Source of the DNA: an uncultured Anaeromusa sp.
GTDB taxonomy: Bacteria > Bacillota > Negativicutes > Anaeromusales > Anaeromusaceae
Assembly: GCF_963668665.1 (NCBI RefSeq)
Contig: NZ_OY764902.1
Location: 310,001 to 374,000, forward strand
Length of the DNA: 64,000 nucleotides
Direction: 5' to 3'
Part shown: positions 18,690-26,513 of the stretch, one piece after another
Layout: each line of letters begins with the position of its first letter
How positions within the stretch are numbered: the first letter of the stretch is position 1
The notes under the pieces: generated by a model
What the model saw: the letters and a program-made list of their open reading frames with translations, nothing else
Told to the model about the DNA's origin: nothing
The model's database searches: none
Made by a program: the position numbers and the translations under genes

Positions 18690-19662
18690 ATGCGCTAAAG
18701 CGCGACGAAGAGTTACCCTTCTTTTTGCGCTGGTGCTGGGCGTTTTATTGGCGTTATTGCTGGGCGGTTGTCAAGGTGCGCAGGAGAAACAAAACAGCAG
18801 TGAAACAGGCGGCTATGAAGTGAAGGATGTTCAGGGTCAGGTACTGAAGCTGCCTCGAAAGCCGCAGCGCATTGTTACCCTGGCCTTGTCCAGTGACGAG
18901 ATGGCCCTGGCTATGCTGCCTGCGCAGAGGCTGGCGGCGTTGCATTATTTAGCGGATGATCCTGGAATTTCGACGGAAGCGGCCAAGGCGCAAGCGGTTA
19001 CCGCCCGCGTGCGAGATTATAATGTGGAGCAGCTGTTATCGCTGCAGCCGGATCTGGTGCTTGCGCCGGACTGGAACCGGCAGGAGCTGATTCAAACACT
19101 GCGGGATGCGGGGCTGCCGGTTGTAGTTACCAAAGGACCCTCCTCGGTGGCGGAAGTAAAAGAGGCGCTGCAGCAGATTGCTTTGGCTGCAGGGGAGCCG
19201 CAGGCGGGACAAAAATTAATCGAACAAATGGAACTGGAGATGGCGGATATCGCTGCAAAAGTGCAAAATATCCCGCAGGCACAGAAGAAAACGGTGGTTT
19301 TGATCTCCCATATGGCGTCCTACGGGGGCAAAGGCAGCTTGTTTGATAATATGTGCCGAGACGCAGGCGTCATTAACGGCGCTGCTGCGGTTGGCTTGGG
19401 GAAAAACGACGCATTAACAAAGGAAGCGATTGTGGCCGCCAATCCGGATGTCATTTTAGTTCCGACCTGGACGAAAGGAAAACTTGACGTAGATCAAGTG
19501 CGACAAGAGCTGCTCAATGATCCAGCGCTGCAAAGCGTGAAAGCCATTCGCGAAAAAAAGCTGGTTCAGGTGTCGGACGCCTATTTGTATTGCGCAGCCC
19601 AAGATATCACCAAAGGCATTCGCGGGATTGCCGCGGCGGCGTATCCGGAACGGTTTGAATAA
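18679..19662 (+). CDS. btuF: BtuF-like substrate-binding lipoprotein of the adjacent ABC importer
   Basis: Periplasmic-binding lipoprotein, 327 residues, with a long hydrophobic signal and lipobox LLGGC. The TroA/BtuF-type body carries QRIVTLALSSDEMAL, EQLLSLQPDLVLAPDW and VVLISHMASYGGKGSLFDNM. It starts inside the end of the CobN-like gene (11-bp overlap) and is followed by permease and ATPase genes, giving a complete BtuFCD-like importer. It is clearly paralogous to the orphan protein at 5090. A corrinoid ligand is inferred from the cobalamin riboswitch at the head of the operon; iron-siderophore or heme proteins share this fold. Confidence 0.88.
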   Translation: MQTKCAKARRRVTLLFALVLGVLLALLLGGCQGAQEKQNSSETGGYEVKDVQGQVLKLPRKPQRIVTLALSSDEMALAMLPAQRLAALHYLADDPGISTEAAKAQAVTARVRDYNVEQLLSLQPDLVLAPDWNRQELIQTLRDAGLPVVVTKGPSSVAEVKEALQQIALAAGEPQAGQKLIEQMELEMADIAAKVQNIPQAQKKTVVLISHMASYGGKGSLFDNMCRDAGVINGAAAVGLGKNDALTKEAIVAANPDVILVPTWTKGKLDVDQVRQELLNDPALQSVKAIREKKLVQVSDAYLYCAAQDITKGIRGIAAAAYPERFE

Positions 19663-19706
19663 TTGCCTAAACGAAGAAATGATTCTCTTTGCTTAGAAGG
19701 GGCGGT

Positions 19707-20750
19707 ATGAGAAGGGTGAAACAAAAACGAACGATAGTCTTGGCGATGCTGGGAGGACTGCTGGGGGCGGTCAGCCTTTTTTCCTTAGGCACAGGAACGG
19801 TGGAGGTTCCTGTGTCGGCCTTACTGGCTATGCTGGCAAAACAACTGGGCTTGTCAGGAACCGAGTTAGGCGCTTATACGCAAGAACAATGGGCGGTAAT
19901 CTGGCATATTCGTCTGCCGCGCATTTTAGTAGGTATTTTAGTCGGCGCGGCTCTGGGCGTATCAGGAGGCGTGATGCAAGGCGTATTTAGCAATCCTTTA
20001 GCCGATCCCGGTATTATTGGGGTGTCTGCAGGCGCTTCTTTTGGCGCCGTAGTGGCTGTTTCTTTGGGGCTTACTGCGGCAAGCATGTATTATATGCCTA
20101 TATTTGCTCTTGTCGGCGCGCTGGTCTCGGTGGCAGTTACGGTAAGCCTTGCCAGTAAAGACGGTAAGATTCCCGTAATGACGCTTCTTTTGGCGGGCGT
20201 GGCGGTGAGTATGTTCTTGGGGGCCATGACCTCGGGCATCCTCACCTTTATGAACGAATACCGGCTGAGGGAGTTCCTTTTTTGGATGGTAGGCGGCTTG
20301 GATTTTCGCCGCTGGGAGCATGTCTTTTTGGCGGCAGGGCCTGTCTTGGCCGGCATTACTGTATTGACTTTTTTAGCGCGCCATTTGAATGTGCTGGTCC
20401 TTGGCGAAGACGAGGCGAAGGCCGTAGGCATGCCGGTGGTCTTAATCCGGTTGATTCTGCTGTTTGTTGCTTCCTTGACAACCGCAGCAGCAGTATGCGT
20501 AAGCGGGTCTATCGGTTTTGTGGGCCTGGTGGTACCGCACATTATGCGCCTGCTCTTAGGGCCGGAACATCGCACCTTGCTGCCTGCGTGCGCTTTGGCG
20601 GGGGCCTTATTCCTCATTTCCTGTGATACGTTGGGACGCCTTGTGGCGGCGCCAGCGGAAATACGGGTCGGTATTGTTACCGCGCTGACAGGGGCGCCGT
20701 ACTTTCTGTTTTTACTGCGTAAAGCGCAGAAAGGAGGCGGCTGGTCATGA
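19707..20750 (+). CDS. btuC: BtuC/FecCD-type ABC permease
   Basis: Inner-membrane permease of the BtuC/FecCD family, about 347 residues, with many hydrophobic segments. Family signatures include PRILVGILVGAALGVSGGVMQGVFSNPLADPGIIGVS-like sequence near residues 70-110 and GFVGLVVPHIMR (about 270). ATG 19707 is chosen because AAGGGGCGG lies just upstream; an in-frame TTG at 19689 is weaker. It overlaps the ATPase gene by ATGA. With the lipoprotein before it and the ATPase after it, it forms the transmembrane pathway of a corrinoid- or siderophore-type importer. Confidence 0.92.
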   Translation: MRRVKQKRTIVLAMLGGLLGAVSLFSLGTGTVEVPVSALLAMLAKQLGLSGTELGAYTQEQWAVIWHIRLPRILVGILVGAALGVSGGVMQGVFSNPLADPGIIGVSAGASFGAVVAVSLGLTAASMYYMPIFALVGALVSVAVTVSLASKDGKIPVMTLLLAGVAVSMFLGAMTSGILTFMNEYRLREFLFWMVGGLDFRRWEHVFLAAGPVLAGITVLTFLARHLNVLVLGEDEAKAVGMPVVLIRLILLFVASLTTAAAVCVSGSIGFVGLVVPHIMRLLLGPEHRTLLPACALAGALFLISCDTLGRLVAAPAEIRVGIVTALTGAPYFLFLLRKAQKGGGWS

Positions 20751-22033
20751 TGAAAGATGTTTTGGCGCTAGAGGCGGAAAACATTACCGTGAATCTGGGG
20801 GGGCGCAAAGTTTTATCCTCTTGTTCGCTGCGCGCAAAGCGCGGTGAGTTTATTGGCATTATCGGCCCGAATGGCGCAGGGAAAAGTACGCTTTTAAAGA
20901 GTGTGTTGGGATTTATTCCTAGGGAGCAAGGAGCGGTTGCCATGTTTGGCCAGCCTGTAAGCAGCCTAAGCGCCAAGGAAAAAGCCCGCCTAGCGGCGTA
21001 TATGCAGCAAAGTGTGCAGCTGACCTTTGGCTTTACCGGACTTGACGTGGTAATGGCAGGACGCTATCCGCACTTGCGGTGGTGGCAGTCGGAAAGCAAA
21101 GAGGATCGCCGTATCGCCCTAGCGTGCATGGAGTTTACCGGGACGGCTTGCTTTAAAGATACGCCGGTGCATCAATTGTCAGGCGGCGAGCGGCAGCGGG
21201 TGCTTATGGCCAAAGTGTTGGCTCAAGAAGCGCCGCTGGTTTTGTTGGATGAACCTACGGCCAGTCTCGATTTGGTGTATCAAGAAGAGATTTTTCGTTA
21301 TTGCCAGACATTGGGACAGCAAGGGAAAAGCGTGCTGATGGTGGTACATGACTTGCGTTTGGCGGCGAAATTTTGTTCGCGATTAGTACTTTTAAGGCAA
21401 GGCGAGATTTTGGCGGATGGCTTACCGGAAGAGGTGTTGACCTCTGGAAATCTGGAAAGTGCGTACGGCCTGCATTCGGCGGTATACTGGAATCAAGTGA
21501 CTGGAAACTTAGATATTCATACGTATGTGTCCGAGTCGCAACAGGCATCACAGAAAAAAATTCATATTCTCGGCGGCGGCGGCGCAGCGGGAGAACTTAT
21601 GCGAAAACTGCATGAATACGGCTATGTGGTGACTGCTGGAGTATTGCGGCAAGGAGATACCGACGCAGCGGTGGCGGATGCTTTTGGCATTCCTTATATT
21701 TCACTGCCTCCTTTTCACAAGATTTTTCCGGAAAACTGGGAAGAAAACAAGCGGAAAAGCAGTCAAGCGGACGTGGTGGTTTTGGCTAATATATGCTACG
21801 GCATGCAAAACATCAAAAACTTAGAAATTGCTTTGCACGCTCAAAATTTAATTGTTATTGAGGATACGCCTTTTTTTGAGCGTGACTTCACCGAAGGGGA
21901 AGCGTGGCAATTGTACCAAAAAGTGGTGCAGCATCCGCGCTCTCTAGTGGTGTCAACAGAACAGTTTTTAAAAATGGCGGAAGCGGATGAGTTGCTTTCC
22001 TTCTCTAGTAATATGGTAGGAGCAGGCGCATGA
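20747..22033 (+). CDS. btuD: BtuD-like ABC ATPase with a C-terminal accessory domain
   Basis: ATP-binding subunit of the BtuFCD-like importer, 428 residues. Residues 1 to about 250 are a standard ATPase: Walker A GPNGAGKST, signature LSGGERQRV, Walker B LVLLDEPT and the H-loop VVHD. The remaining ~170 residues form a separate domain beginning IHILGGGGAAGELMRKL, with a glycine-rich nucleotide-binding look. Similar long BtuD-like ATPases are known to me from archaea and anaerobic Firmicutes, but I cannot assign the domain a function. ATGA overlaps couple it to both neighbours. Confidence 0.9.
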   Translation: MMKDVLALEAENITVNLGGRKVLSSCSLRAKRGEFIGIIGPNGAGKSTLLKSVLGFIPREQGAVAMFGQPVSSLSAKEKARLAAYMQQSVQLTFGFTGLDVVMAGRYPHLRWWQSESKEDRRIALACMEFTGTACFKDTPVHQLSGGERQRVLMAKVLAQEAPLVLLDEPTASLDLVYQEEIFRYCQTLGQQGKSVLMVVHDLRLAAKFCSRLVLLRQGEILADGLPEEVLTSGNLESAYGLHSAVYWNQVTGNLDIHTYVSESQQASQKKIHILGGGGAAGELMRKLHEYGYVVTAGVLRQGDTDAAVADAFGIPYISLPPFHKIFPENWEENKRKSSQADVVVLANICYGMQNIKNLEIALHAQNLIVIEDTPFFERDFTEGEAWQLYQKVVQHPRSLVVSTEQFLKMAEADELLSFSSNMVGAGA

Positions 22034-22785
22034 GCAGCTATGAATGTGCAGTGGAATTGCTAGACGTATCTAAGGAATATGATAAAAAGAAGGTAGTAAA
22101 TGCGCTTTCCCTGTGCATTCCGGCGGGAAGAGTATTTGGGCTTCTGGGACCTAATGGAGCGGGAAAGACGACCGTTATGAAGATGATCGCAGGCCTAACG
22201 AAACCAACGGAAGGAGTTGTGCGAATTTTTGGACATGATCGTCTGCAAGATGCAGCGGCCATAAAACACTTAGTGGGACTTGTGCCGCAAGATAATAATC
22301 TGGAAAAAGAATTTACCGTGGAAGAAGCGCTGCTGGCCTATGGGCGGCTCTTCGGTCTTGATGGTGTTAAGGCCCACGTGGCGAAGACACTCCATGAATT
22401 TGGGTTAGAAGAAAAGCGTCATTTCCTAGTGGGGGTGTTGTCTGGAGGCTGGGCAAGACGAGTTCTGCTTGCAAGGGCCTTGTTGACGAAGCCAAAGCTG
22501 CTCTTGCTGGACGAGCCGACAGTTGGCCTGGACCCGGATGTACGGCAAGATTTGTGGGATCTTTTGGAAAATCTGGCCAGTCAGGGAACCAGTATGATTT
22601 TGACGACTCACTATATGGAAGAGGCGGAACGGCTTTGTGATGAGGTAGCTATGATGCGTAATGGGCGCATTGTGTTGCAGGAATCTACGCAGAAAATTCG
22701 CGAATGGGGCGCCTCTCAAGAAACCTCTGCGGAAAAAACGCTGGAATCTCTATTTATTAAGCTGGCGCGGGAAGGCGATGCCTAA
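22030..22785 (+). CDS. ABC-2-type transporter ATP-binding protein
   Basis: Cytoplasmic ATPase of an ABC-2 (DrrA/CcmA/NodI-like) transporter, 251 residues. It has Walker A GPNGAGKTT, signature LSGGWARRV (Trp in place of the usual Gln/Glu), Walker B LLLLDEPT and the H-loop TTHYMEEAERLCDEV typical of this subfamily. It overlaps the BtuD-like gene and the next permease gene (ATGA, TAATG), so it belongs to the same transcript. Systems of this kind usually export lipids, drugs or cofactors. Export of a processed tetrapyrrole or of a metal product is possible but only a guess from position. Confidence 0.88.
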   Translation: MSSYECAVELLDVSKEYDKKKVVNALSLCIPAGRVFGLLGPNGAGKTTVMKMIAGLTKPTEGVVRIFGHDRLQDAAAIKHLVGLVPQDNNLEKEFTVEEALLAYGRLFGLDGVKAHVAKTLHEFGLEEKRHFLVGVLSGGWARRVLLARALLTKPKLLLLDEPTVGLDPDVRQDLWDLLENLASQGTSMILTTHYMEEAERLCDEVAMMRNGRIVLQESTQKIREWGASQETSAEKTLESLFIKLAREGDA

Positions 22786-23519
22786 TGGGATGGTATGCGG
22801 TATATCAAAGGGAAATGCTGCTGCTTTGGAAAAAGATAGGACGTTGGGGTTATGTATTTTCGTCCGTTATTTTTCCGTTTATTTATCTATTTTCGTTTGG
22901 CTTGGGGATAGGGAGCCGCATGGATGTGGTCGGAGGATATCTGCCTTTTTTGGCCAAGGGCATTATGGGAGTAACGGTTATGCTCAACGCATTTCAGCAG
23001 ACAGCCTCTTCCGTGAGTATTGGCCGCTTGTACTTGCGGACGTTTCATAGTGTGGTATTAAGTCCTGTCAAAGCTTGGCAAGTGATATTCGGACTGGTAT
23101 TGTGCGGAGTGACCCGGGGAGTATTGCTTGGCGGTCTTGTTTTCTTGGTTGCATGGCTGGCTTTTGACGCAGGCGGGATTAATGCCTTAGCGGCAAGCGG
23201 TCTAATTGGCGGTTCTTTTTGTTTTGCTTCGATGGGGGTTGTAACAGGGCTTTTAGTGAAAAACCCTGATGATGTGTCTATGATCAATAATTTTTTTATT
23301 ACGCCAATGACTTTTTTTGGAGGCTCCTTTTTTCCGTTGCAAAATTTACCGCCGTGGCTAGGAACGATAGCGGCAGTATCTCCCATGGGAACGCTTAATA
23401 CCTTGCTCCGAGCCGGAAGCTGGCAAGGGGAAGCGGCAGGGGCTTTGGCAATGCTGCTGGTTTTAACGGCAGTGTTTTTTGTGTGGAGCACCTGGCTGTA
23501 TCGGCGGTATAGCGAATGA
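22785..23519 (+). CDS. ABC-2-type transporter permease
   Basis: Integral membrane protein of the ABC-2 permease family, 244 residues, with about six hydrophobic segments and the family-typical MTFFGGSFFPLQNLPPWL stretch (about residues 175-195). It overlaps the ATPase gene stop by one base (TAATG), so the pair forms one exporter. It is the last gene of the long run that starts at riboswitch 1; a gap of 48 bp separates it from the TPR protein. Substrate unknown. Confidence 0.88.
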   Translation: MGWYAVYQREMLLLWKKIGRWGYVFSSVIFPFIYLFSFGLGIGSRMDVVGGYLPFLAKGIMGVTVMLNAFQQTASSVSIGRLYLRTFHSVVLSPVKAWQVIFGLVLCGVTRGVLLGGLVFLVAWLAFDAGGINALAASGLIGGSFCFASMGVVTGLLVKNPDDVSMINNFFITPMTFFGGSFFPLQNLPPWLGTIAAVSPMGTLNTLLRAGSWQGEAAGALAMLLVLTAVFFVWSTWLYRRYSE

Positions 23520-23567
23520 AGTAATAGATTTTGAGCACTATGTGCGGTATTTGGAGGAGGAAGTATA

Positions 23568-24179
23568 ATGTGGAAAAAGAAAGTCAGTTTTCTTGTGCTG
23601 TTATTGTTTTTAAGCACCTTTACGCTAGCCTGGGCGGAGGAGAACGGATCAGGAGAGGAAGCCGGTGCGGTAACGGCGGAACAAGCTAAAGAAAGCCCGG
23701 AAGCGATAAAGGAATACATAGAAAAAGGGAATGCTTATGTAAAAAGCGAGCAATGGCAGCTGGCCATAGAAGAATATGCGAAGGCTATCGCCGGGAATGA
23801 ATCGAATGCCGAAGCCTATGAAGCAAGAGGATGCAGTTATATGGCGCTTAAGCAATATAAGGATGCTCTTATGGATTATGACAAGGCGCTGACTCTGGAG
23901 CCTGGAAGGTTGGAAGCTCGTTTTCGTAAAAGCGTATGCTGCTACTATACTGGCGACTATGAGTTGGGCTTGGGAGACTCCGAGCAGGTAATCGCCCTAC
24001 AGCCGACGCACGCGGGTTCTTATTTGATTAAGGCGGTGTGTTTGCAAAAGCTGAACCGAACGCCGGAAGCGGTAGAAACCTATAAAAGCTTGCTAAAACA
24101 TGTGCCCGCAGATGCTAGTGAATCTAAAGAAGCCATTGCCATGGCGAAAAAGATGCTCAAGCGTCTTGGCGCGGAGTAA
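23568..24179 (+). CDS. Exported TPR-repeat protein
   Basis: 203 residues. An N-terminal signal peptide ends near TLAWAEE, then about four tetratricopeptide repeats run from residue 45 to 190 (YIEKGNAYVKSEQWQLAIEEY; AYEARGCSYMALKQYKDAL; KSVCCYYTGDYELGLGDSE; YLIKAVCLQKLNRTPEAVE). TPR arrays mediate protein-protein contacts, here presumably in the periplasm or at the membrane. AGGAGGAAG precedes the ATG. It may be transcribed with the ABC-2 exporter upstream. No enzymatic motif is visible and the partner is unknown. Confidence 0.8.
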   Translation: MWKKKVSFLVLLLFLSTFTLAWAEENGSGEEAGAVTAEQAKESPEAIKEYIEKGNAYVKSEQWQLAIEEYAKAIAGNESNAEAYEARGCSYMALKQYKDALMDYDKALTLEPGRLEARFRKSVCCYYTGDYELGLGDSEQVIALQPTHAGSYLIKAVCLQKLNRTPEAVETYKSLLKHVPADASESKEAIAMAKKMLKRLGAE

Positions 24180-24266
24180 TTTACTGTTGACTCTATCCTG
24201 GGAATATACCTTATTCTCAAGGTAGGCAAAGAGTTAAGGCCAAAATAAATTGACGAGGTGATCTAC

Positions 24267-24581
24267 ATGGCACATCCTAAGTACGAACTTCCCAAAACTC
24301 CCCATGCCGAGTATCGGTACAAAATGGCGATGAAGCACGTTGAGGCGGCCAAAGCAGCTGGCAAGTCTTCAGAAGAAATCCATGAAATGTTCAAGAAAAT
24401 CATGAGCTATGATGTAAACGATTTGCCGGCCAGCAGCGATGGCGCTCATAAAAAATACCATGCCGCTGTGGCGCATGCTAAAAAAGCGCTAGAAAACGGC
24501 AAGTCTTCGGAAGAGGCGCATGAGATTTTCCGCCAGGTGCTGGAATCTAAAGGCGAAGGTCATTGTCACAAGGAAAAGTAA
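24267..24581 (+). CDS. Small hydrophilic protein with an internal duplication, function unknown
   Basis: About 104 residues, cytoplasmic, no signal or membrane segment. Two copies of a ~38-residue unit are evident: Y-K-M-A-M-K-H...AAGKSSEEIHEMFKKIMS and Y-H-A-A-V-A-H...ENGKSSEEAHEIFRQVLE. Each is helical with a conserved GKSSEE-HE-F core, and the C terminus is His-rich (GHCHKEK). ATG 24267 follows GAGGTG by 7-8 bases; the GTG at 24258 overlaps that site. It is bounded downstream by a strong terminator. I do not recognise the family; the His/Cys tail could bind metal, but this is speculative. Confidence 0.65.
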   Translation: MAHPKYELPKTPHAEYRYKMAMKHVEAAKAAGKSSEEIHEMFKKIMSYDVNDLPASSDGAHKKYHAAVAHAKKALENGKSSEEAHEIFRQVLESKGEGHCHKEK

Positions 24582-24623
24582 AATAGTTAAGCGGCCTCTT
24601 TGAGGCCGCTTAACTATTTTTAT
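24582..24623 (+). terminator. Bidirectional terminator between convergent genes
   Basis: AATAGTTAAGCGGCCTC / GAGGCCGCTTAACTATT, a 17-bp perfect stem with a TT loop region, flanked by A- and T-tracts. It serves both the small repeat protein (+) and the MerR gene (-), overlapping the 3' end of the latter. Confidence 0.9.
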
Positions 24624-25449
24624 AGGTAACAGGAATTTCAATTTGCGTAATGTATTCGGCAGGGTCTGAAGTAGCCCAATAATTTCGAAGTTGGTTGATA
24701 TAGGCATCGCCCTTAACCTTTAAGTCATTTCGATGAATAAAAGCGAGCATTTTTTGCAGCGCCTTTGCGTATTGGCTATGATAGCCGTCAGCAGTGATGA
24801 GTTTGACATAGAGCCCTTGGGGCTTGACTTGTACCTGCACATATTCATCAGGGTGTGAGACGCGGGTGAAGATGCAAGAAATAGGGGGATGAGGGTGGGA
24901 TAAATCTTGTTGTAAAACGATATAGCCCATAGGATATTCATTGAGAATTTCGCTAGCCGCAAAAGGAAGATTGTGCGCGGCGATGCGTTTGATTTGCTCT
25001 TTTGTCGAATAAGGTTCTGCCGGAAGCGTATCGGCTACAAAATATTCTTCTGCGCAAGGCTCCAGAGTCATGCAATTATTGTGGAGCGCCTTGACTTGCT
25101 TTAGCTGCTCTATTTTTATAAGCAGATTGCTCTTGTTGCGCTGCAAAAGTTCGAGTTGGATATCGTATTCCAGGGCTTTATAGGATAAAAGATTTTCAAG
25201 GGAGTCAATGTTGCGATTTTTAACGTACTCGCCGATCTCTTTTAGGGATACCCCTAGTTTGCGCAGAGTGATAATGATTTCGAAAATGAAGTATTGTTCG
25301 AGAGAATAATAGCGATAGCCGTTAGTTTCAATTAATTCAGGAGAAAATATGTTGTTTTTTTCATAGTAAAATAAAGTTTGTTTAGATATCCCGAATAATT
25401 GCGCGAATTCGCCGATGGTGAAGTAGGAAGCAGCTTTATCAGACATCAT
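24610..25449 (-). CDS. MerR-family transcriptional activator with GyrI-like effector domain
   Basis: 279 residues. The N-terminal winged helix-turn-helix (YFTIGEFAQLFGISKQTLFYYE, then NGYRYYSLEQY) is typical MerR/BmrR. A coiled-coil linker follows at about 80-125, and a GyrI/AraC-effector-like C-terminal domain at about 130-279. Proteins of this layout sense small molecules and activate promoters with over-long spacers. It is transcribed away from the tandem cobalamin riboswitches, and the ~135 bp to their promoter may hold its operator. Two adjacent in-frame ATGs make the exact start uncertain by one codon; GGGGG lies just upstream. Confidence 0.9.
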   Translation of the reverse strand: MMSDKAASYFTIGEFAQLFGISKQTLFYYEKNNIFSPELIETNGYRYYSLEQYFIFEIIITLRKLGVSLKEIGEYVKNRNIDSLENLLSYKALEYDIQLELLQRNKSNLLIKIEQLKQVKALHNNCMTLEPCAEEYFVADTLPAEPYSTKEQIKRIAAHNLPFAASEILNEYPMGYIVLQQDLSHPHPPISCIFTRVSHPDEYVQVQVKPQGLYVKLITADGYHSQYAKALQKMLAFIHRNDLKVKGDAYINQLRNYWATSDPAEYITQIEIPVTYKNS

Positions 25450-25583
25450 AGTCCCCCAAACTCTACTATAGGTATATACTCATTATTGCCTTTGCTATAA
25501 GCCTTGTCAATGTAAGTTAGCAATGAATAGTTTTCACAAGAAACGATTTTCGAATGTTGCAAACGGGAACTTTGTATACTTTC

Positions 25584-25612
25584 TTGCTTTGAATTGTAAA
25601 GTGTGCTATGCT
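25584..25612 (+). promoter_or_regulatory. Promoter of the tandem-riboswitch transcript
   Basis: TTGCTT, a 17-base spacer and TATGCT, about 35 bases before the first tandem aptamer. No other gene lies in the 850-bp stretch 25450-26301: it holds only this promoter, two aptamers and two terminators. Confidence 0.5.
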
Positions 25613-25646
25613 TTGCTTGTGAAAAAAGTTACAAAATAATATTTTG

Positions 25647-25840
25647 GAAATAGGCGCCGCAAGGCTTAATAGGGAAGACCGGTGAGAAACCGGCACGGTC
25701 CCGCCGCTGTAAGAGGGAGAGATTCTGCAATACGTCACTGGAGCGATCTGGGAAGGCGCAGAAAATCAAAGATCTCGAGTCAGAAGAACTGCCTATTTGA
25801 CAATCACCGTTAGACCTGCGAGCGATGGGGAGGCGATTAC
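25647..25840 (+). promoter_or_regulatory. Cobalamin riboswitch 2 (first of a tandem pair)
   Basis: All core blocks are present: AGGCGCC, TTAATAGGGAAGACCGGTG, CACGGTCCCGCCGCTGTAA, GAGTCAGAAGAACTGCC and the 3' GCGATGGGGAGGCGATTACC. The closing stem uses AATAGG/CCTATT. It is nearly identical to riboswitch 3 and belongs to a somewhat different sequence subgroup (CCGCTGTAAGAGGGAGAG) from riboswitches 1 and 4-7. Its own terminator follows at 25894. Confidence 0.93.
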
Positions 25841-25893
25841 CGGACTGCATCCGTTGTCCCGGCCTATTTGTGTTGGGTAAAGATTGCATGGTG

Positions 25894-25927
25894 ACGCCTT
25901 TACTGCTTGGCAGTAGAGGCGTTTTTA
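25894..25927 (+). terminator. Terminator of riboswitch 2
   Basis: ACGCCTTTACTGC / GCAGTAGAGGCGT with a small loop and TTTTT. It separates the two tandem aptamers, so each aptamer has its own expression platform. Confidence 0.85.
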
Positions 25928-25940
25928 ATTTCATAAGGAT

Positions 25941-26135
25941 GAAATAGGTGCCGTAAGGCTTAATAGGGAAGATCGGTGCAAAGCCGGCACGGTCCCGCCG
26001 CTGTAAGAGGGAGAGATTCTGCAATACGTCACTGGAGCGATCCGGGAAGGCGCAGAATATCGAAGAACTCGAGTCAGAAGAACTGCCTATTTGACAATCA
26101 CCGTTAGACCTGCGAGCGATGGGAAGGCGATTACC
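25941..26135 (+). promoter_or_regulatory. Cobalamin riboswitch 3 (second of a tandem pair)
   Basis: Repeats the blocks of riboswitch 2 with few changes: AGGTGCC, TTAATAGGGAAGATCGGTG, CACGGTCCCGCCGCTGTAA, GAGTCAGAAGAACTGCC and GCGATGGGAAGGCGATTACC. It starts 14 bases after the terminator of riboswitch 2 and has no separate recognisable promoter, so the two act in series on one transcript. This gives a tighter or steeper off-response for the short genes downstream. Confidence 0.93.
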
Positions 26136-26187
26136 GGACTGCATCCGTTGTCCTGGCTTTTTTGTGCTGGGAATTTTAGTTCGGCTA

Positions 26188-26231
26188 AACCGTTTTCGCC
26201 TTCGCAGTAGAGGGCGGAAGCGGTTTTTTAT
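26188..26231 (+). terminator. Terminator of riboswitch 3
   Basis: AACCGTTTTCGCC / GGGCGGAAGCGGTT with TTTTTT. It lies about 70 bases before the 47-residue membrane peptide gene. Confidence 0.83.
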
Positions 26232-26301
26232 TTAAAGGGGGGATGCCGGACAAGCATAGATGATTCTATGGGAACTATGGTTTTTAAGAGGAGGATGTAC
26301 A

Positions 26302-26445
26302 ATGGAAAAAGTTGAAAAGTATGCTGGCGAATTGGTGCAAATTTTTTCGGAAAGTACAGAGTCGGCTTTGATTATGGGGGTTGTTTCGGTAAGCTTGCTG
26401 ACGATAGTGATCGTAGTGTTGCAAGCGTTTTGGGTTATGCGTTAA
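26302..26445 (+). CDS. 47-residue single-span membrane peptide, function unknown
   Basis: Very small protein with a short amphipathic acidic N terminus (residues 1-18) and one hydrophobic span, about residues 22-43 (IMGVVSVSLLTIVIVVLQAF), ending in WVMR. ATG 26302 has GAGGAGGA 7 bases upstream; the frame extends upstream without a ribosome-binding site. It is the first gene after the tandem cobalamin riboswitches and a STAS protein follows 68 bp later. A cofactor-controlled small membrane subunit or regulator is suggested by this arrangement. I do not recognise the family. Confidence 0.65.
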   Translation: MEKVEKYAGELVQIFSESTESALIMGVVSVSLLTIVIVVLQAFWVMR

Positions 26446-26513
26446 AGGAAAAAAGGGTAGCAAAGAGAGAAGTTAGAGCTTTTTTGCATTGACCGAGAAA
26501 GGATGCGTTATTC

